Below are positions 16,063 to 19,746 of a stretch of 19,746 bases of DNA, in pieces. The notes beneath the pieces are model-generated. The model had not been told where the DNA came from. It ran no database searches and saw nothing but the letters and a program-made list of their open reading frames with translations. The stretch is taken from NCBI RefSeq assembly GCF_003721225.1, contig NZ_RIZI01000137.1:1-19746 (forward strand). The letters are read 5' to 3'. The stretch's first letter is position 1. Each line of letters starts with the position of its first letter. The position numbers and the translations under genes were made by a program. Source of the stretch: Acidithiobacillus sulfuriphilus. Lineage in GTDB: Bacteria; Pseudomonadota; Gammaproteobacteria; Acidithiobacillales; Acidithiobacillaceae.

Positions 16063-16419
16063 TTAAACCGTCTTGCCCCGATAGATCACCAGCGCGGTGC
16101 CCTGGGACTGCTTGTAGTTGTCGTACCCCACCAGCCGCACATGGTTATCGGGGTTGGCCTTATGACAGGCTTCGGCCTCGGCCAGCACCTTGTCCACGTC
16201 GGTCTCGCCGAACATGGGCAGTTTCCACATGTACCAGTAGTGGTCAAAGGCGTTCTCCGGCTCGGTATGTTCAATGGCCGGATTCCAGCCCTTTTTCAGC
16301 AGATACTCCACCTGCTCGCGAATCTTCTCCTTCGACAAGGGGGGGAGATAGGAAAAAGTCTCAAACTTCCGGCTGGCCGGGTCGGAGAGACGGGATTTGT
16401 AATCATGTACTTGACTCAT
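16063..16419 (-). CDS. cbbS: RuBisCO small subunit, form I
   Basis: This 118-residue small subunit of form I RuBisCO has [35 protein letters not shown] near the N-terminus. It continues with [56 protein letters not shown], given here in family blocks. Eight copies cap the L8 core. The ATG at 16419 has AAGGAG upstream. It follows cbbL by about 90 bp, a spacer holding an imperfect hairpin, and is followed by an intrinsic terminator before cbbQ. The partner cbbL and downstream cbbQO mark the non-carboxysomal (IAq) subtype rather than the cso-linked one. Confidence 0.96.
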   Translation of the reverse strand: MSQVHDYKSRLSDPASRKFETFSYLPPLSKEKIREQVEYLLKKGWNPAIEHTEPENAFDHYWYMWKLPMFGETDVDKVLAEAEACHKANPDNHVRLVGYDNYKQSQGTALVIYRGKTV

Positions 16420-16451
16420 AAAAGCTCCTTGGCGTCCGTGTCGTTGCCCTG

Positions 16452-16476
16452 GCGGGACATGCCGGGCATGCCCCGC
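16452..16476 (-). repeat. Hairpin in the cbbL-cbbS spacer
   Basis: GCGGGACATGC and GCATGCCCCGC form an 11 bp stem with one mismatch around a three-base loop. There is no U-tract, so it is not a terminator. It lies between the cbbL stop and the cbbS ribosome-binding site, a place where stem-loops commonly stabilise a processed message or tune the ratio of subunits. Confidence 0.6.
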
Positions 16477-16510
16477 GGCGTTGTGCAGATCCGTTGCGTC
16501 GCGATGACCC

Positions 16511-17932
16511 TTACTTGTGGGCCACGTCGAGCTTGTCGACGGTGTCGAACTCGAACTTGATCTCTTTCCAGGTCTCCATGGCGATCTTCAGTTCGGGCGA
16601 GTGCTTGGCGGCCTCGGTGAGGATGGCCTTGCCTTCCTTCTCGATGGCCACGCCACGGTTGCGGGCCTCGACGCAGGCCTCCACGGCAACCCGGTTGGCA
16701 GCGGCGCCGGCGGCGTTGCCCCAGGGGTGGCCCAGCGTGCCGCCGCCGAACTGCAGGACCGAATCATCGCCAAAGATATTGACCAGGGCCGGCATGTGCC
16801 AGACATGGATGCCGCCGGAGGCCACCGGGAAGACGCCGGGCATGGAGCCCCAGTCCTGATCGAAGAAGATGCCGCGGCTGCGGTCCTCCTTGATAAACCG
16901 GTCACGCATGATGTCGATCCAGCCCAGGGTCGCCTCGCGGTCGCCTTCCAGCTTGCCCACCACCGTGCCCGAATGCAGATGATCACCGCCCGACAGGCGC
17001 AGGATCTTGGTCAGCACGCGGAAGTGGATACCATGGTGGGGGTTGCGGTCCAGCACGGCATGCATGGCGCGGTGGATGTGCAGGAGCAGGCCATTGTCCC
17101 GGCACCAGTTGGCCAGACCCGTGTTGGCGCAGAAACCGCCGGTGATGTAGTCGTGCATGATGATGGGCGCGCCGATCTCCTTGGCGTACTCCGCACGCTT
17201 GTACATCTCTTCGGGGGTGGGAGCGGTGACGTTCAGATAGTGGCCCTTGCGCTCCCCGGTCTCCCGTTCCGCTTTCTCGATCGCTTCCATGACGAAGTCG
17301 AAACGCTGCTTCCAGCGCATGAAGGGCTGGCTGTTGACATTTTCGTCGTCCTTGGTGAAATCCAGACCGCCACGCAACCCCTCATAGCATGCGCGACCGT
17401 AATTTTTGGCCGACAGCCCCAGCTTGGGCTTGATGGTGCAGCCCAGCAGCGGACGGCCGTACTTGTTCATGATGTCGCGTTCCACCTGGATGCCATGGGG
17501 TGGGCCGCCGCAGGTCTTGACGTAGGCGATGGGGAAGCGCACATCTTCCAGACGCAGGGCGCGCACGGCCTTGAAGCCGAAGACGTTGCCCACCAGCGAG
17601 GTGAAGACGTTGACCACCGAACCCTCTTCGAAAAGGTCGATGGGATAGGCGATGAAGGCATAGAAACAGGTATCGTCGCCGGGCACGTCCTCGATCTTGT
17701 AGGCGCGGCCCTTGTAATAGTCGAGGTCGGTGAGCAGATCGGTCCATACCGTGGTCCAGGTGCCCGTGGAGGACTCGGCGGCCACTGCGGCAGCAGCCTC
17801 TTCACGGTCCACACCTGCCTGGGGGGTGATCTTGAACACGGCCAGGAGATCGGTATCCTTGACCGCGTAATCGGGTTCCCAATAGGTGTTCCGGTAATCC
17901 TTCACACCTGCGTTGTAAGTCTTGACGGCCAT
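16511..17932 (-). CDS. cbbL: RuBisCO large subunit, form I (IAq type)
   Basis: This 473-residue large subunit carboxylates ribulose-1,5-bisphosphate. Active-site features are all visible: TIKPKLGLS (Lys168, Lys170), GLDFTKDDE with the carbamylated Lys194 and metal ligands Asp196 and Glu197, HIHRAM with His287, loop 6 [11 protein letters not shown] with Lys327, and [10 protein letters not shown] and [11 protein letters not shown] of the phosphate sites. ATG 17932 is preceded by GGAGGTG at ideal spacing. The frame is open farther upstream to 18025, but that extension would run through the promoter. The linked cbbQO and absence of carboxysome genes here point to the free (IAq) form. It is transcribed divergently from its probable activator cbbR. 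Confidence 0.97.
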   Translation of the reverse strand: MAVKTYNAGVKDYRNTYWEPDYAVKDTDLLAVFKITPQAGVDREEAAAAVAAESSTGTWTTVWTDLLTDLDYYKGRAYKIEDVPGDDTCFYAFIAYPIDLFEEGSVVNVFTSLVGNVFGFKAVRALRLEDVRFPIAYVKTCGGPPHGIQVERDIMNKYGRPLLGCTIKPKLGLSAKNYGRACYEGLRGGLDFTKDDENVNSQPFMRWKQRFDFVMEAIEKAERETGERKGHYLNVTAPTPEEMYKRAEYAKEIGAPIIMHDYITGGFCANTGLANWCRDNGLLLHIHRAMHAVLDRNPHHGIHFRVLTKILRLSGGDHLHSGTVVGKLEGDREATLGWIDIMRDRFIKEDRSRGIFFDQDWGSMPGVFPVASGGIHVWHMPALVNIFGDDSVLQFGGGTLGHPWGNAAGAAANRVAVEACVEARNRGVAIEKEGKAILTEAAKHSPELKIAMETWKEIKFEFDTVDKLDVAHK

Positions 17933-17977
17933 CTTTGCACCTCCATGCAGTTGCCCGCGCCCGGGGACCCCGGTGCG

Positions 17978-17998
17978 ATCGCCCATTCCCGAGGCGAT
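17978..17998 (-). repeat. Stem-loop at the predicted 5' end of the cbbL mRNA
   Basis: ATCGCC and GGCGAT pair over a nine-base loop exactly where transcription from the TATAGT element would begin. A second perfect palindrome (13 bp, 17961-17973) lies just downstream. A 5'-terminal stem often protects mRNA from decay. Confidence 0.45.
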
Positions 17999-18004
17999 GG
18001 GTAG

Positions 18005-18034
18005 ACTATAGTCCGCCCAAATCATAAACTCTAA
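18005..18034 (-). promoter_or_regulatory. cbbL promoter core
   Basis: TATAGT (18010-18005) is a good -10, sitting in a perfect 10 bp palindrome (18004-18013). A poor -35 (TTAGAG) lies 18 bases upstream, inside the AT-rich inverted-repeat region. A strong -10 with a weak -35 under an activator site is what a LysR-activated promoter looks like. The predicted transcription start is near 17998. Confidence 0.55.
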
Positions 18035-18057
18035 TCAGTCTTTTTGATTTTTATGAT
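18021..18057. promoter_or_regulatory. Nested inverted repeats, candidate CbbR operator
   Basis: An outer perfect repeat ATCATAAA (18021-18028) / TTTATGAT (18050-18057) encloses an inner AATCA (18033-18037) / TGATT (18045-18049). The block is far more AT-rich than the window and lies between the divergent cbbR and cbbL genes. LysR-type CbbR proteins bind TNA-N7/8-TNA-type half sites in exactly this position. Assignment to CbbR rests on location and symmetry. Confidence 0.6.
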
Positions 18058-18109
18058 AAGCTATCGCTGATGAGTCAACGACTGGGAAAGTCCTCAGCCA
18101 GGGGGGGCA

Positions 18110-19012
18110 ATGCACCTTACCTTTCGCCAAATCCAGGTCTTTGCCGCCGTGGCGCGGCACCAGAGCTTTACCCGCGCCGGCCAGGAGCTGCACCTGAGCC
18201 AGCCCGCCGTATCCATGCAGATCAAGCTGATGGAGGAACAGGTGGGCTTGCCGCTCTTCGAGCAAGTCGGCCGGAAGATCTATCTCACCGAGGCCGGCCA
18301 CGAACTGGCCCGCTACAGCACCGCCATCGCCCAGCAACTGGATGAGGCCGCCCAGGTCATCAATGACCTCAAGGGACTGGCAGGCGGCCACCTGCATATC
18401 GCCGTGGCGACCACCGGCGCCTATATCGCCCCCTATCTGCTCGCAGCCTTTGCACGCCTGCATCCGCAACTCAAGGTGAGCATGGATGTCACCAACCGCG
18501 AAGCCCTGCTGCATCAGTTGGCCGACAATGAAGTGGACCTGGCCATCATGGGCCGGCCACCCGAGGAATTGGCCCTGGACGCCACCGCCTTTCTGGACAA
18601 CCCCCTGGTGGTCATCGCCCCGCCGGGGCATCCGTTGGCCGGGTGCTCCCGGATCCCCCTCCAGGACTTGGCGGAATACCCCTTCATCATCCGCGAAGCG
18701 GGCTCGGGGACGCGCAGCGCCGCGGAACGCTTTTTCAGCAAGGCCGGCGTGTCCCTCCAAACCAGCATGGAAATGAGCAGCCATGAAGCCATCAAGCATG
18801 CCGTGCGCGCCGGCATGGGCCTGGGCATCGCCTCCCTGCACACCATCCGCGAGGAATTGACTGCCGGGCACCTGGTCATCCTTGCCGTGCAAGGGTTACC
18901 CATTCAGCGCCACTGGTACCTGGTCCACCGTCAGGGCAAGCGCCTTTCCGCTGCTGCCCAGGCCTTCAGGGATTTTCTTCTGCAGCAAGAGGTGGCTCGC
19001 CTGCTGCCGTGA
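18110..19012 (+). CDS. cbbR: LysR-type regulator CbbR
   Basis: This 300-residue LysR family regulator has an N-terminal winged helix-turn-helix (FRQIQVFAAVARHQSFTRAGQELHLSQPAVSMQIKLME in the usual positions 5-42, with LEx...PLFEQVGRKIYLTEAG following). A co-inducer domain follows from about residue 90 (HLHIAVATTGAYIAPYLL). Divergent placement next to cbbL and overall similarity make it CbbR, activator of the Calvin-cycle genes. Such proteins sense metabolites such as RuBP, PEP or NADPH, but the effector here is unknown. The start ATG 18110 follows a purine-rich AGGGGGGG run. Its last 47 bp overlap the 3' end of the convergent Hyf-like small-subunit gene. Confidence 0.93.
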   Translation: MHLTFRQIQVFAAVARHQSFTRAGQELHLSQPAVSMQIKLMEEQVGLPLFEQVGRKIYLTEAGHELARYSTAIAQQLDEAAQVINDLKGLAGGHLHIAVATTGAYIAPYLLAAFARLHPQLKVSMDVTNREALLHQLADNEVDLAIMGRPPEELALDATAFLDNPLVVIAPPGHPLAGCSRIPLQDLAEYPFIIREAGSGTRSAAERFFSKAGVSLQTSMEMSSHEAIKHAVRAGMGLGIASLHTIREELTAGHLVILAVQGLPIQRHWYLVHRQGKRLSAAAQAFRDFLLQQEVARLLP

Positions 19013-19478
19013 GCAGGCCGCGCAGAAGCGCATCGGGATTGGGCGGACAGCCGGAGATGCGCACATCCACGGGAAGGACCGCCTCCACCCCATCCAGCAC
19101 CGCGTAACTACCGGCAAAGACCCCGCCGCAACAGGCGCAATCACCCACCGCCACCACCCGTTTGGGATGGGGCATGGCGTCGTAGGTGCTGCGCAGGGCC
19201 TCGGCCATGTGGCGGGTCACCGGACCGGTCACCAGGAGCACGTCGGCATGGCGGGGAGAGGCGGTGAAACGAAAGCCGGCATTCTCCAGGCCATAATGGG
19301 GGCCGTTCAGGGCGTTGATCTCCAGCTCGCAACCGTTGCAGGAGCCGGCATCCACCTGCCGGATCGCCAGGCTGTGGCGGAAATAACCGGGTACCCCGTC
19401 GGCGCCGGCGGAACCCGGCTTGGGCGGCGGATCGCCGACCCGGCCAAGGCGGATGATTTCTCGCAAGATACGGTACAT
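18966..19478 (-). CDS. hyfI: Hyf/NuoB-like 4Fe-4S small subunit
   Basis: This 170-residue protein of the NuoB/HycG/HyfI family carries the N2-type cluster of respiratory complex I and group 4 hydrogenase-like complexes. Cluster cysteines are visible: SCNGCE (C47, C50), GDCACCGG (C114/C116/C117) and SGCPPNP (C144), with the conserved INALNGPHYGLE and TGPVT motifs between them. ATG 19478 has GAGGAAA upstream; the longer open frame adds unrelated residues. It follows the large-subunit gene by 47 bp on the same strand and overlaps the 3' end of cbbR by 47 bp on the opposite strand. Whether the complex is a hydrogenase is doubtful, given the C-terminus of the large subunit. Confidence 0.88.
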   Translation of the reverse strand: MYRILREIIRLGRVGDPPPKPGSAGADGVPGYFRHSLAIRQVDAGSCNGCELEINALNGPHYGLENAGFRFTASPRHADVLLVTGPVTRHMAEALRSTYDAMPHPKRVVAVGDCACCGGVFAGSYAVLDGVEAVLPVDVRISGCPPNPDALLRGLLTAAGEPPLAAEENP

Positions 19479-19525
19479 GGGCGTTTCCTCCCGAAAACGA
19501 TCGCACCCAGGGCCGGCGCTCCGGC

Positions 19526-19746
19526 CTAGAGGTCGTGGCCGCTGTAGTTCAGATTGAAGGACTTGTTGATCAGGGGGAAGTCGGCGACGATGTCGCGCAA
19601 CACCGCCTGCTCCACGGCCGGCCAGAGGGTCCAGGACGGGTCCTGGGGATGGCAACGGGTGATGCGCCCCTTCTCCATGCGCAGCCAGAGCAAGATCTCT
19701 CCCCGCCAGCCCTCCACCCAGGCCGCTCCCACCCCATCGGCGGGAA
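19526..19746 (-). CDS. hyfG: Hyf-like large subunit, C-terminal fragment lacking the nickel-binding CxxC
   Basis: The gene enters from the right edge; only the last 72 or so residues are present, so the start is outside the window. The preserved part (GWRGEILLWLRMEKGRITRCHPQDPSW, then WPAVEQAVLRDIVADFPLINKSFNLNYSGHDL, in blocks) matches the C-terminus of the HycE/HyfG/NuoD large-subunit family. From my knowledge of E. coli HycE, the corresponding end reads SLDPCYSCTDR, with two nickel-ligand cysteines. Here the aligned segment is SFNLNYSGHDL, with both cysteines replaced and the chain ending there. This suggests a complex I-like or hydrogenase-derived module without a NiFe site. The N-terminal CxxC pair cannot be checked. 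Confidence 0.8.
   Translation of the reverse strand, partial: PADGVGAAWVEGWRGEILLWLRMEKGRITRCHPQDPSWTLWPAVEQAVLRDIVADFPLINKSFNLNYSGHDL

Noticed and set aside
16517..18004. Plus-strand frame of 495 codons opposite cbbL
   Set aside because: Antisense of the RuBisCO large subunit; no motif of its own.
17933..18025. N-terminal extension of cbbL
   Set aside because: It would place the start upstream of the -10 element and inside the CbbR region. The ATG at 17932 has an ideal ribosome-binding site and gives the family length.
1..19746. CRISPR arrays, tRNA or rRNA genes, insertion sequences, carboxysome genes
   Set aside because: I looked for regular repeats, cloverleaf-like ends, transposase motifs and Cso shell proteins and saw none.

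Overview
The window is GC-rich proteobacterial chromosome from a chemolithoautotroph. The best match is an Acidithiobacillus-like organism. A non-carboxysomal form I RuBisCO operon (cbbL-cbbS-cbbQ-cbbO) sits divergently from cbbR, and next to cbbR are Hyf/NuoB-like complex genes, an arrangement I associate with acidithiobacilli. The genus is inferred from gene content and order, not from a marker gene. I see no rRNA, tRNA, CRISPR array, insertion sequence or phage gene.

Left part (1-4.7 kb). A gene enters from the left edge on the minus strand with an extended -10 almost touching its ATG. Next on the minus strand is a two-gene cassette of unknown function: a 93-residue Cys-rich protein and a GTGA-overlapping small membrane protein. 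A 9+9 bp inverted repeat lies upstream of the cassette. About 430 bp of mostly non-coding DNA follows, containing one doubtful, possibly decayed reading frame. On the plus strand come an AI-2E/PerM-type membrane protein and an oxygen-dependent type protoporphyrinogen oxidase of heme synthesis. A lipoprotein L,D-transpeptidase converges on the latter.

Middle part (4.7-11.7 kb). A tight minus-strand housekeeping operon, yicC-gmk-rpoZ-spoT-ridA-(CxxC protein)-recG, covers purine nucleotide supply, the omega subunit of RNA polymerase, (p)ppGpp turnover, reactive enamine removal and fork rescue. All genes look intact.

Right part (11.8-19.7 kb). A 112-residue orphan gene on the plus strand converges on the end of the carbon-fixation operon. 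That operon runs leftward: cbbL, cbbS, cbbQ, cbbO and a membrane-anchored thioredoxin-like gene coupled to cbbO. CbbQ (MoxR-type AAA+) and CbbO (VWA domain) form the RuBisCO activase for the CbbLS enzyme. The operon is punctuated by RNA hairpins: one between cbbL and cbbS, a textbook intrinsic terminator between cbbS and cbbQ, and a strong hairpin between cbbQ and cbbO. These suggest stepwise lowering of expression from enzyme to activase. cbbR is divergent from cbbL across an AT-rich spacer with nested inverted repeats. The 3' end of cbbR overlaps by 47 bp the convergent Hyf-like small-subunit gene. The following large-subunit gene is cut by the window edge. Its preserved C-terminus appears to have lost both cysteines of the CxxC motif that [NiFe] hydrogenases use to hold nickel. 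The complex beside the RuBisCO operon is therefore probably not a hydrogenase, and this is the most interesting lead in the window.
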